Positions 22,182-31,860 of a stretch of 64,000 nt of DNA are shown here, in pieces (within the stretch, counting starts at the first letter, position 1; each line of letters begins with the position of its first letter). Where the stretch lies: assembly GCA_963942565.1 (NCBI GenBank), contig OZ012690.1, forward strand, positions 2,532,326 through 2,596,325. The letters run 5' to 3'. The notes below the pieces were generated by a model. It was not told where the DNA came from and ran no database searches. It saw only the letters and a program-made list of their open reading frames with translations. A program made the position numbers and the translations under genes. Origin of the DNA: Maea johnstoni (taxonomy: Eukaryota > Annelida > Polychaeta > Spionida > Magelonidae).

Positions 22182-22625
22182 TATATATTGAACCCAGTAC
22201 ATACAAGAACTCAATGGTAGACCTATAAACAGTTTTTGCACCCACGCCTCGATTAGTCTCAAGTCCAGTAAACACTGTTCATTATAAGAATTTGGTTGTG
22301 CGATACGGCTGGCTGAACGCTGATATCAGGCGGTATCCCTTTTTTACAAGGAGGATAATTTATAGTATTCTTTTTTTTACAAAGAGGATAACTAATAGTA
22401 TTCTAATGAGCGCATACATGTTAATATAGGTGGTTTGTCGTCAATTGGGACTAGAAGGAGGAATAAACACGGAAGGGGCTGCGTTTGGAGAAGGAACAGG
22501 TCGGATTTGGATGGATGAGGTCAGATGCAGTGGACAGGAAACTGAGTTGATTAATTGTCGATTTCAAGGCTGGGGACAAGAAGACTGTGGTCACAATGAA
22601 GATGCTGGTGTGATATGTGTTGGAG
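18574..22625 (+). CDS. SRCR-domain protein gene, five exons seen (3' end not found)
   Basis: Exons by splice signals and frame: 18574-18649 (signal peptide), 18882-19012 and 21534-21729 (SRCR domain 1), 22006-22136 and 22430-22625 (SRCR domain 2). Exon 1 codes '[20 protein letters not shown]', a plausible signal peptide, and ends in phase 1. Each domain is two exons flanked by phase-1 introns with a phase-0 intron inside, so whole domains can be duplicated without frame loss. Domain residues fit group B SRCR: 'GDIRL', '[19 protein letters not shown]', 'VVCRQLGL', '[12 protein letters not shown]', '[20 protein letters not shown]' and a final 'IC'. Such proteins are secreted or membrane receptors, often of innate immunity. 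No further SRCR exon or stop codon in frame is identified downstream, so the gene may continue past the LINE or be truncated. Confidence 0.8.
18882..19012 (+). other. SRCR domain 1, first-half exon
   Basis: 131 bases between acceptor 'CATTGTAG' and donor 'GTATAT'. It codes the N-terminal half of the domain, ending '...SWNIEDAQ'. The donor is itself the start of a (TA)n tract (19013-19041). Confidence 0.85.
19259..20035 (+). repeat. Tandem repeat of about 403 bp inside SRCR intron
   Basis: Two copies begin at 19259 and 19662 with 'AATATACAAACTTCTTGAAT' and end near 19625 and 20030 around 'CCTTGAAAGTACCCCTA'. They are about 90% alike by eye. No coding potential is seen. Confidence 0.85.
20041..20105. 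repeat. Hairpin of the 'GAGAAGCCAG' family, copy 1
   Basis: A degenerate inverted repeat, 'TGCGAGAAGCCAGCTATATC' against 'GATATGGCTAGCTACACGCA', followed by 'GACACCAGGCCTTATC'. It is related to the hairpins at 20772-20888 and 21331-21463. Confidence 0.65.
20106..21105 (+). repeat. Direct repeat pair in SRCR intron
   Basis: The segment 20106-20290 recurs, with about 80% identity by eye, at 20900-21105. Both contain 'GCAGCTGATTGGTCAATT', 'CCTTCGCCATGGTTA' and 'TCAAGTTTACAGGTCA', and each directly follows a hairpin of the 'GAGAAGCCAG' family. A G-run of 13 lies near 20729. Confidence 0.75.
20772..20888. repeat. Hairpin of the same family, copy 2
   Basis: Arms of about 55 bases: the left contains 'GGGATACGGCCTGGTGTCTG' and the right contains 'CGCAGACACCAGGCCTTATC'. 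The loop is short and C-rich. Confidence 0.85.
21106..21330. repeat. A-rich low-complexity tract
   Basis: Mostly A with short T and TA runs; no structure beyond composition. Confidence 0.9.
21331..21463. repeat. Hairpin of the same family, copy 3; right half repeated at 22297-22360
   Basis: Arms of about 60 bases begin 'GTTATCCTCCTTGTAAAAAA' and end with its complement. In unit 2 of the SRCR duplication only the right half is present, at 22297-22360. Confidence 0.85.
21534..21729 (+). other. SRCR domain 1, second-half exon
   Basis: 196 bases between acceptor 'TTAATGTAG' and donor 'GTAAGA'. Codes '[16 protein letters not shown]' through 'AGVICDG' with the cysteines expected for the second half. 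Confidence 0.85.
22006..22136 (+). other. SRCR domain 2, first-half exon
   Basis: 131 bases, same length and splice signals as 18882-19012 with only a few changed bases; followed by a longer (TA)n tract (22138-22188) overlapping the donor. Confidence 0.85.
22430..22625 (+). other. SRCR domain 2, second-half exon
   Basis: 196 bases, nearly identical to 21534-21729. Ends '...AGVICVG' with donor 'GTAAGA' in phase 1, which predicts another exon downstream starting in phase 1. Confidence 0.85.
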
Positions 22626-22765
22626 GTAAGAATTAGACACGTTTTAACTTCATGTATACATCCTAATTACTGATCCACTTATATTGTTTGTTTTACGTAC
22701 TGGACTATGCATGGTATTCCTGGCGTGCTCACTCTTATGGATGTGGTGCATGAATGATGTCATCC

Positions 22766-23191
22766 AGTGTCTTGATCATGGGATGCTCTACCCAGAAATA
22801 TGTCAATGCGTGCGAGGGAAACAGGTCCAATGCGGATTGATTCTAGAGGAAAAAACGAATTTACCTCATTCACTGATTTCCAATGTTACAATTGAAAAAA
22901 AAGATATTGACACCAGGAGACAAACCCTGTGCTGCCATAGTCAATTTATAAGCTAGAGGTTCTAACTCAGGTATCTTGGTGAGTGATTTTGTGTTTTGGG
23001 ACCAAGATGGCACACATCTACTCGTTAGTGTTAGATTCCATCTTTTGCCATACACGATTGGCGTATCCTCTTCTCCTGGTAATATTCACAACCTTCTCTA
23101 TCACTGAGGGTTGCGGATGCGAGGATGAGCAGATGAAATGTATGTCGCATCATTTACGAACGTTGCTACAGATACTCTTCAATGTATCATA
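22766..23191 (+). pseudogene. Two LRR N-terminal-cap-like stretches (tentative)
   Basis: One frame reads 'YPEICQCVRGKQVQCG' then 'NLPHSLISNVTIE' (about 22790-22895). Another, from an ATG at about 23007, reads a hydrophobic segment and then 'EGCGCEDEQMKCMSHHLRTL' (about 23100-23160) before a stop at 23191. Both follow the CxC...C...L..LP..L spacing of LRRNT caps. They lie just past the point (about 22765) where the SRCR duplication ends. The phase does not join cleanly to SRCR exon 5 at the obvious acceptor, so they may be exons of another gene or remnants. Confidence 0.25.
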
Positions 23192-23244
23192 GAGAGGCGA
23201 TAAAATCCATACCACACCCAAATCCATTAAGTAACCTTTATAAA

Positions 23245-23249
<5 letters not shown>

Positions 23250-23329
<80 letters not shown>
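23250..23329. repeat. (TA)n-(GT)n microsatellite
   Basis: TA run followed by seven GT units. Confidence 0.98.
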
Positions 23330-23589
23330 ATTGGGTTGCCTGTATGCCTACATATTTCTGAGTTGTGAGTTCACCTCCCAATCTAAAATGATATCGGTCA
23401 CGGAAGTCTGTGTGCTTTGTGATATGGATCTCACAATGCTTTTACAAATTTCATTTGTATTTGGATATTGATACTGTTATGACACTAGATGGCCTAAATG
23501 TGCATATGCCATTAAGGACCAACTCATTCCTTCTTTCGTTGTTTAGTTTTCAACTGTCAAATGTATTTGACCTTAATCCATATAGCGCC

Positions 23590-23750
23590 AGCCCTGATAG
23601 TCCTGTGGTATAAGGCTTTGCCACTGAATTCTAGCTGTCTGTCACCACTGCCTGGGTTCCATTTCCACCTGGGGCATGTGAGAAACTTGCCAGTGACTTG
23701 GGGTTAGACAGTGTTACTCCGGTTTCCTAGTCACGAATCATTATAACCAT
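23590..23750 (+). mobile_element. SINE
   Basis: Contains 'GGCTTTGCCACTGAATTCTA', a box B-like 'TGGGTTCCATTTCC', 'GAGAAACTTGCCAGTGACTT' and 'ACTCCGGTTTCCTAG'. The same order is seen at 47215-47360, so this is one SINE family. It stands directly before the LINE. Confidence 0.55.
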
Positions 23751-23754
23751 CTCC

Positions 23755-26130
23755 AACAACAGCTTCAACAAAAAGATCTCTCACCACGTAAATGGTGAAA
23801 TATCACCAAGGGCCTTTTTGGAAACAAGAAAATACTTTCTATTCCATTAATTAAAGCAGGCAACCATGTGGTTACTTGCAACGAGCAAAGAGCAGAACTC
23901 TTTAACATATATTTTGCCTCCTCCTCCCAACTACCACCAGGACCAGATCTACCCCTATTAACATATAAAACGACTTCCCGCCTAACACACATAAACCTCA
24001 CAAAGTCACATGTTCTTAAAGTACTCACCCAACAGGACCTGATGGTGTGGGGAACTTTATTCTCAAATTAGCTGCCCCCATCCTAGCTATTCCTCTTTGC
24101 CACCTATTCAATGTTTCTCTTTCCAGAGGAATATTCCCAGATAGCTGGAGACGAACACATGTCTTACCAGTATTCAAAAAGGGAGATAGACAGGACAAAG
24201 CAAACTACCGCCCAATCTCTCTTCTTCCGAACATCTCCAACGTTTTTGAGCAACTTGTTTATAAATTACTTCATGAATACCTTTCAGAAAACAACCTCCT
24301 GTGTCCCAAGCAGTCTGGTTTTAGACAAAAAGACTCTAGAGTCTGTAAGTTGATACACATCGTACACACTATTTATGAGGCTCTTGAGAATGGCAAGGAA
24401 GTCTGTGCCATATTTTTAGACATTTCCAAAACATTTGACAAAGTGTGGCATGAAGGTCTTTTATTCAAATTGAGACAGATTGGAATTGGGGGCCCTTTAC
24501 TGAACTGGTTCCAGACATACCTTGTTGGACGGCTCCAGAGAATAATTATCATAGGCCAGGAGTCAACATGGTTACCAATAACGGCGGGAGTCCCTCAAGG
24601 TTCAATCCTTGGTCCTCTGCTATTCTTAATTTTTATCAATGACCTCCTGCAAGGCATTGAGGGCAATGTTGATCTTGATATTGTAGACAACCCTACCTCC
24701 ACAGCTAACAAGATGAATAGAGATTTAGAGGCCATTCATGACTGGGCCCTACAGTGGAGGGTTACTTTCAACCCAGACAAGACAGTCACCATGGTCTTCT
24801 CCACTAAAGTTAACAAACCTATACACCCCTCTTTGATATTCCAGGGCAAGATTCTTACCCAATCGTGTCAACACAAACATCTTGGACTTACCCTATCTGA
24901 TAATCTGTCTTGGAATAAACACATAGATAACCTACTAACATCTGCCTCAAAAATGATTGGACAACTGAAGTGGCTACAATTCAAAGTCACGTGTGATACC
25001 CTACTATCCCTTTACAATACCATGGTTTGCTCTTCCCTAGATCTAGAATATGCTGATGTTGTGTGGGATGGATGCCCTGATTACCTTTCTGAAAAACTTG
25101 AATCCATCCAATATGCAGCTGCTAAAATCTGTACTGGTGCCATGAATGGTACTAGTGGTCAAACTATCAAAAGTGAGCTAGGATTACCTTCTCTCAGGTC
25201 AAGACAGTCCCTCCATCGTGTTACCCTACTACACAAAGTCCTCCACAAGGATTTTGCTTCTTATTTAAAGCCACTACTGCCTACTAGTGCTACGGCATCA
25301 AACTATAATCTCAGAAATAAAGACTTATTGGTTCTTCCCACCAAAGCTGGCATTACCAACAGATTTGCAAATTCCTTTGTCCATGCATCAATTAAAATTT
25401 GGAACTCATTACCTCCAGAGATACGTAGAATTGAAAAAAACAAACTCGTTCAAATCTGCATTATCTAATTATTATGCCTTCCAACCACTAACCAAAACTC
25501 CCAAATATTATGCCTCAGGTCTTAGGCCAGCATCACTCCTCCAATAAAGACTGCGTTATCGGTTCAGTGCATTAAATGCTCATTTGTATACTCATAATAT
25601 TGTTGCTGACCCTTCATGTTCTTGTGGCCATGATTGGGAAGATGAGATTCACTTCTTTGCCATATGCCCGAAATATGCTGCTCTAAGAGTTTTGATGATT
25701 GACCAGCTTGACACTTATCTAACAAATGTAAACTATATGTCTCCTGAACAATTGTGCTCACTGCTACTGTATGGTTCAAGTACATTTTCTGAAGTTACAA
25801 ACTCACTTATATTTGTAGCAGCACAAAAGTTCATTGTTTCAAGTGAACGTTTCAGGATTCCCGGTTTCTAATATAAAAATAGGATCGTTACATCACTTGA
25901 ATATCAGTTTGTGCATTTTTTCTATCCATCTTATGTTATATTATACTATATATATATTCTGTCTGACAATTGTAGATAATTTCAGTATCTTATTGTATTT
26001 AACTTTCTTCATCATATATTATATTATATTGTATTACTTTGTTTGGGTGGTTACCCCGATTAGCCCCATGGCTATTTGTAATAACCCCTTTAAAGAAATA
26101 ACGATTATATATATATATTATATATAGTCA
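23755..26130 (+). mobile_element. LINE of CR1/Jockey type, 5'-truncated and damaged
   Basis: The element shows the last part of the region before the reverse transcriptase, the RT domain, a C-terminal cysteine/histidine block and a 3' UTR that includes 'GGTTACCCCGATTAGCCCCA' and ends in a short TA tail near 26127. The endonuclease domain and 5' UTR are missing. The reading frame changes near 24030 and again near 25430-25550, so no full protein is left. Target-site duplications are not recognised. RT wording and the C-terminal 'CSCG...H...CPKY' block place it in the CR1/Jockey assemblage; the exact clade cannot be given. Confidence 0.85.
24047..25468 (+). pseudogene. LINE reverse transcriptase remnant
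   Basis: The open stretch codes RT blocks in order: 'KANYRPISLLPNISNVFEQL', 'PKQSGFRQKDS', 'AIFLDISKTFDKVWHEGL' (block A with catalytic Asp), 'GVPQGSILGPLLFLIFINDL' (block B), then thumb-like sequence 'HKHLGLTLSDNLSWNKHI'. The block expected next, with the F/Y-A-D-D residues, is absent: the frame passes from 'GNVDLD' straight to 'IVDNPTSTANKMNRDL', as if about ten codons were lost in frame. It cannot be an active polymerase. The following C-terminal part, 'CSCGHDWEDEIHFFAICPKY' at about 25616-25678, is in another frame. Confidence 0.85.
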
Positions 26131-27600
26131 CGAATTAGTTGAAATTTGGCAGAAAAAGTGACAAAAAACAAAATTCCAAATTCCTTGTTAGTTAATAAAT
26201 TGATGATCCATTATATCACCCTTAAGGATAGACTTTCAAGGGCACAGGTGTTGAACAGTGTTTGAGCGTATTTATTTAAGCCCTTGAAAAATATCTACTA
26301 GCCCTGTATTTCAATGCGAGTCCATGAAGGCTGTATTCACATAGTTAAAAAGAGAGCTTGGACTAAATTCCCACAAAAATCATTTAGATATCACTATGAT
26401 AGTGGCATTTATTCTAAATTTCTTTCAGATATTTCCAATGGTCAGGAATGAGCTTCACAAGTGGTACCAGGCATTGCAGGGAGGAATGAAGGAAAATAAT
26501 TAAGCTACACTGTACACCATTCACTTTGCTAGGGATGTTCCAAGAAGTGTGTTTTCATGCTTGCAGGAGGTAGCATGTGCTGCCATGGACGGAGTTGAAT
26601 TAAAGGCTTCTCCCGCAATAACAACAATGACTGTAAGTTAAGAAGCAAAGATGCTGTTGATCACGAATGCTATGAACCAGTCTTGTGATATTCCTCTACC
26701 TAGGTCCGCACCTTTGGAGAAGTCATTTCCATCTGGTGATTTTGCAAAAATTCTGATTGATGAGGAACACAAGTTTATTATCTGATATAACAAAGATCCT
26801 GAAATGGTAATTTTCTCGTGCTAATTTGGATATTAGAATAGACATGGTGTCCCACATCATATCTGGCAGTGAAGCAAGCTTTAACCTGAAAGTGCTACTC
26901 CATTATGTTGAGCATACAATGTTTTGCTAGTACGCTGTATTCCAATTAAAGAATGAAAATATTACTCTGAATCATGCAAGATTGCTTATTATGTTTTTTC
27001 AAGATTCCATTCACTATGAGAGGATGAGATGTTTGTTAGGACCTACATTGGAGCGCTTGCCATCAAAATTCTAGACATGGAATTGGATGCAAGTGAAATA
27101 GAGTAGGAAACCTTGGATGGCACTGACCAGTGTTTTCAATGTTCATGCTCAACATGTACTACCCCCTGACAGACTCTAACAAATATAGTCAGCCATTTTT
27201 AAATGGATGAAATTTTAGTGCTCATATTTGAAAGCATTTTGAAATTCATTACAAGTATTTCTTGGTTTCAGCCTTACCATGTCATATTTTGTGCTTTAAA
27301 TCTTTGATAGATTTCTAGATAAAAGGGTTAAAAGGGTGAATGAATTTCAAACTCAAAAAAATTATAATTCAATGATAAGATGTCACTTAAAAGAGAAGAA
27401 TTCTGGATATATTGCGCTATGGGACAGAACAATCATTGCAACTCAAAAACATTTTTTAGTATCTAATAGTTTGAAATCAGTTTATTTGTTCGAGATATTC
27501 ACAGTCACTTATGAATGATAGAGATATTCATGTTTTTTCAATAAAGACCAATGCATCTTATTTTTGTCTAACGGTTGTATCAATAAACATTATTTCATAT
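26131..27600. other. No supported gene; SINE tail fragment at start
   Basis: 26140-26185 has 'TTTGGCAGAAAAAGTGAC' and 'AAAATTCCAAATTCC', the 3' part of the SINE seen at 32850 and 33800. The rest shows no recognisable domain in any frame. Confidence 0.4.
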
Positions 27601-27735
27601 CAGCTGGAAGATCACAAGTATCACACAACCCTTCAGACCCAAGACATTTTCTGAGTTGAGGGTAGAGCTGCACTTACCGCTCACAAACTCAAGTGGCTTA
27701 AGCACAGAAGCAAGACTAGCCGAGCTTAAGTTGGG
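27600..27735 (+). repeat. Dispersed repeat R3, copy 1
   Basis: Matches 29492-29620 at about 85% by eye; shared words include 'AGATCACAAGTA', 'AAGTGGCTT' and 'AGCACAGAAGCAAGAC'. No family is recognised. Confidence 0.7.
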
Positions 27736-27799
27736 GTGGCTGGAAAAGTGAAATGGCACGATCCCAAATCATGAATATGAATATCAATCTGTGTTTATA

Positions 27800-27890
27800 C
27801 GTAGCATTTGTCATGACTCGGCTGCCTCATTGATAGCGGTCGGGCAAGAGTATCAGAGGTCGCAAGTTCGAATCCAATTGAAAATACTTT
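27800..27890 (+). mobile_element. tRNA-like (SINE) fragment
   Basis: Box A-like 'TTGATAGCGGTCGGGC' and box B-like 'GTTCGAATCC' lie about 35 bases apart. There is no clean cloverleaf, so it is a SINE head or tRNA pseudogene. Confidence 0.4.
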
Positions 27891-27972
27891 TATTTTTGTT
27901 TTTGGCAATGCTTCTGATGCCACTTTAATCCATAGGTACAGTCGGCAAGTTGAGAATTTTTTCAAGAAAATA

Positions 27973-28529
27973 TATACTGTATACCGTGTAAATATTGCGC
28001 ATATAAAGTAATGCGCTCAGCAGACAACTGCCTTGGATGCGCAGTTTAATTATTGCTCATTGATAACCTCCATCTCAAGCCGTGTGAGGGGGCCAAGGGT
28101 ATGCAACCTATACGGCTTTTGCGAAGAGTGGTGCTGCTATATTCAAGCCGGCCATCCCCTTGGGGATGCCACACGCAGCCAGTGTCATAGGCAAGTGTAA
28201 TTTCGTTACCAGCCGCGAACAGTGTTATCTTGGTTGCAATCAGCACCTCTGAGTAGTGGTTACCGGCATGTTTGATCACAATCGAGTGTGCAAGTTGTCT
28301 ACATCGTAATTTAATAAACATAGTACCAGCAGAGGCCACAAAGGGTCTGTATGTTGAACGACAATATTAGTGAGTTGAACGGTACAAGGGATCCAATTTC
28401 AAATTGATAGTTGTTGTTGAATAGTTTATTGTCCAATCCATCGTGCGCAGTTTAATAAATGCGGACTCCATGGGTGCGCTAAGTACGCATTAATTAAACT
28501 GCCGCAATATTAACACGGTATACAGTAGT
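27973..28529. mobile_element. MITE with 24-26 bp inverted ends and TA flanks
   Basis: The left end 'CTGTATACCGTGTAAATATT' (27977) and the right end 'AATATTAACACGGTATACAG' (to 28525) are inverted repeats, each bordered by TA. This fits a Tc1/mariner-superfamily target duplication. The interior (about 500 bp) has no transposase. A frame on the minus strand inside it is not recognised. Confidence 0.75.
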
Positions 28530-29339
28530 TCAATGGGTGTAGTAATGCCTAGCCTTCAAATAGAATATGAGATCTGTTAAGTGGTCAGCTTGTTGCTTTC
28601 AACAGAAAAAACAACTTAACTTCTTAAGTGAAAAAGTAGTTGAGAATTTTCTCAAGAGAATCTATAGTTTAATGGATGTTAAAATTAATTTAAATATGTA
28701 AATGAAGGATATGTTCCCAATGATGTTGGTATTGTCACTTGCATGCACACTTGCTGCACATGCCTATTACTCAATGCAACTTCCACCCATTCACCTTCTA
28801 TTTGCCCATTCATACGTCCCCACCTGTTGATCAGTGCCCTATTTATTCACCTTCTAATTGTACTATGGGCTTGGATATGTGTGCCCGCCTCCCACTTTTT
28901 GGTCGCACAGATCCTTATTACACTGTCATTTTCTACTCATCCTGTGGCCTGAACAAGCGCCCTGCCGCAACACCTGCCTTCCCCCTCTCTGTAATTGTAG
29001 TCCTCCCAATACCTCTTTCAACGAGGCCCTCTCTGGTTTACAATAAACAATGTATATTGGATAGGTTGGCATTGTTGAGTGTTATACTGACCCTTGTACC
29101 TTGCCAGCACATTTTCAAATGAAATAAACAGGTCAATACTCACAAATAACCATCAGTAAGTATTCATCTCTTAGTTGCTGGGCAGAATAATAAATACTTA
29201 CTTTTAAAAAAACTGCGAGTTCATAAGCCTGTGAGTCCAAAGGGTGGAGAGCTCATGAGTTGATCTCCCTCTTTGAGTGCAGCTCTACCTTATGTAAGTC
29301 CAATACTGCTTGAAGAGACACATATGCCGTATCTTTTAG
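28530..29339. other. No supported gene; repeat R4 copy 1 at its end
   Basis: 29040-29130 shares 'GGCATTGTTGAGT', 'CCTTGCCAGCACATTT' and 'AAATGAAAT' with 29690-29760. Overlapping open frames at 28739-29122 lack a recognisable domain. Confidence 0.4.
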
Positions 29340-29491
29340 CCAAGTTCAGTTTATATTGTTTATTCTTCTACGGGGCGTGCCTAAATGGTTGTTAAGTCTA
29401 TGGAACTTAGACCAAATCATGTACAAGATTTGTTCAGGTCTTACAAATCCTCTGATCCTAATTGTTTGTCAAATTGGGTTTGGACCTGGCC

Positions 29492-29760
29492 AGAAGATCA
29501 CAAGTACCACACACATTTTCAGATCCAAGACATTTCCTGAGTTAAGGGTAGAACCTCACTCACCACTTACAAATTCAAGTGGCTTGAGCACAGAAGCAAG
29601 ACAAGTCAAGCTTGAGCTTTAGTGGTCAACTCATCTGTGAAGGGAACACAAACCTAAATCAGAACACCTTATCACCGTCAATTCTTGTTTACAATACCCA
29701 TTATATACAGGCATTGTTGAGTTTTATACGGACCTTGCCAGCACATTTCAAAATGAAATG
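29492..29760 (+). repeat. Repeats R3 copy 2 and R4 copy 2 in order
   Basis: R3 (29492-29620) and R4 (29690-29760) are 0.1 kb apart here, but in the first copy they are about 1.3 kb apart with the MITE at 27973-28529 between them. This suggests one older element present twice, the first copy enlarged by insertions. Confidence 0.55.
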
Positions 29761-29769
29761 TACATGTAA

Positions 29770-29935
29770 ATCTTAATAAAACCTCCTCTGTAAGTAATTG
29801 TTTCTTTCATGTCATCCGTGTCTTCAGAAATGATGACAACATTTTGGTAGCTTGCTGCTGCATGTTTTGCATGAATCATCATCCTGGTCTCTGCTTCCTC
29901 ATGTGGGGATGCCCACTTTGTCATTTCCATCACAC
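29770..29935 (-). pseudogene. Fragment with 'HEEAETRMMIHAKHAAASYQ' block
   Basis: On the minus strand a short open stretch codes 'PHEEAETRMMIHAKHAAASY' followed by 'NVVIISEDTD'. I recall such 'EEADTRM.LHAKHA' plus 'VV...DTDV' blocks from long uncharacterised repeat-borne proteins of invertebrates, with an acidic-residue layout like PIN/FEN-type nucleases. Only about 55 residues remain. The neighbouring plus-strand piece (29945-30105) seems to be another part of the same type of protein in opposite orientation. Confidence 0.35.
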
Positions 29936-29944
29936 CATTCCTGC

Positions 29945-30105
29945 TTATTTTGAAACTGGCAAATAGGGATTGGACACTTAGAAAGACAGGGAAAGCAACA
30001 TTGGGAAAACATCTCGACAAAAATATAGATAATGTTGAACTACCATCTGGTTCTCTGTCTGCAATAGTTGATGCCATGGGAATAGTTCAAATGGTTTATG
30101 CGGAA
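29945..30105 (+). pseudogene. Fragment with 'VELPSGSLSAIVDAM' block
   Basis: Plus-strand reading gives 'KATLGKHLDKNIDNVELPSG' and 'SLSAIVDAMGIVQMV'. In the proteins recalled for the neighbouring fragment, a block like this lies N-terminal to the 'EEADTRM' block on the same strand. Here the two are head to head, so an inversion or two separate insertions is likely. Confidence 0.3.
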
Positions 30106-30159
30106 AATATTACTTTAAAAAAAACTATCCCATGTAATCCTCAAGAAAGTCCTTAATGA

Positions 30160-31515
30160 CGGGTGGGGTAGTGGGCGAAATCTGTCAAGAGCAATCAATC
30201 AAGGCTGCAGAGCAAACCAATGGTGAGTCCAGACATGGCTTTGTGTTCAGCCAGATCAAACTAGGACAGAAAAAATTGGAAAAAGGATATTGGCGAGCAC
30301 ACTGACAGCGACTGCATACATTTTCCCTGTTTTTTTAAGGTATGACAAGTCTCTAAAGGTTGCTGTAAAGATATAGAGCTTTAAATATATTATGGAGCCA
30401 GCAAGGGACAATAGCAAACAAAAAAAAAGAAGAGGAGTTTGTGTGTTCAGCCTTGTAGCCAGAAAAGGTAGCAATTTCACTCCCTCAAGCTGTTAGAAAC
30501 AACCTGCTCTCATGTTTCCCTGACGAGAGAAAATTTTGAGCATTCTCAAAATATGTGGCTGAGAACAACAGAAAATATAACCTTAACAATTGCTTTACTC
30601 ATCAGCACTAGTAGCTAGACCTTCAGACTTCCCCTCCACACTAACGTTTTAACTTTAATGAGCACATAATTAAAAGGAGGTATGATAGTACAATAACCAG
30701 ACTTGCCTGCAAGAACTATTTCCCAATTGGCCTAGCGCGCTACATACTCAAATATATCTTATTTACTTCATGACCGTTTATCTTCCAAGGATAAAATAAC
30801 AACTCACAATTGAGGGCCGTTTTTGGATGATACGACTTAGCAATGGAAGAGTCTGCTGTAGAGTGTGTCTTACACTCAATACCACTTTACATATTGATTA
30901 TTCTTCATTTTTCCTCCGGCTAAACTGAGTCAGCTGAGAGGATTTTGGAATTTCAATAAATGCCAGCACCCAAACATAGGCGACTTTCTCACACACATAA
31001 TCAAACTGTTAAGCCTTGTCATTGTTTAACAATTGTGGGAGAACTCGTTATATATCTGCCACCCCCACATCTGTTTTATTTCGACAGATATGAATAGGAT
31101 CAGATTGAGATATTCATCAGCAGCCAAGACATTAGAGATTTCCTCTGTGAGATAATGAAAAAGATACCAAAGCTAGACATCCTTATCGATGACACACCAT
31201 GGATCAACTAAGAATTACATTCAAAGAAATGTTTAAACATGTGAAGGAAAACATGTGAAGGAGTCTATTGGCCTGAATACGGGGGTGATTATAAAAAGAG
31301 CACCACATTTATCGGACTTAGCAAATTATGGATTGACCATGTAAATGCATATCATTCACGAGTTAAATTGAAACCTGACAACTTTACTGAGCATGTCAGT
31401 GGTATAACCTTCTATGACTCCATTGTGGTCATAGAAAAGCAAGAAAATGTGACGTTGGAAGCATACGTTTCAATAAAGTCACTTTACAGTTGGCAATTAC
31501 TATGTGTAACATATA
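30160..31515. other. No supported gene
   Basis: No domain or repeat recognised; possibly the remains of an old element. Confidence 0.4.
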
Positions 31516-31516
31516 T

Positions 31517-31606
<90 letters not shown>
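31517..31606. repeat. (CA)n-(TA)n microsatellite
   Basis: Eight CA units and 37 TA units. The TA ends exactly at the inverted-repeat end at 31607. Confidence 0.98.
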
Positions 31607-31608
<2 letters not shown>

Positions 31609-31860
31609 TCAGTGGTACACTTAAAAATAAAAATTTCTGTAGTTTCAAATCGTATTGGATATTTGGAATTTTGGTTAAAGTTTCAAAGTTTTAAACTTCC
31701 ATACTTTCAAATATCCAAAGTTTCAAACTTCCAAACCGTGTTGGAAATTTGAAATTTTGGTTAAAGTTTCAAAGTTTCAAAATTCCATACTTTCAAATAT
31801 CCAAACTTTCAAACTTCCAATACTAGTTGGAAGTTTGAAAGTTTGACATGGAACGTTTAA

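Larger units (their letters stand above)
18760..22765 (+). repeat. Tandem duplication of an SRCR exon-pair unit
   Basis: Unit 1 runs about 18760-21870 and unit 2 about 21880-22765. Intron sequence as well as exons is shared: 'ACATATTGGT', 'GGTAAGGATATATTAACTGA', 'CAAGTCCAGTAAACACTGT' and 'TGGATGTGGTGCATGAATGA'. Unit 1 has about 2.2 kb of extra intron sequence between 19163 and 21400 that unit 2 lacks. Confidence 0.85.

Noticed and set aside
28739-29122. Protein-coding gene from three overlapping plus frames
   Set aside because: No domain, poor codon character, and part of the frame is dispersed repeat R4.
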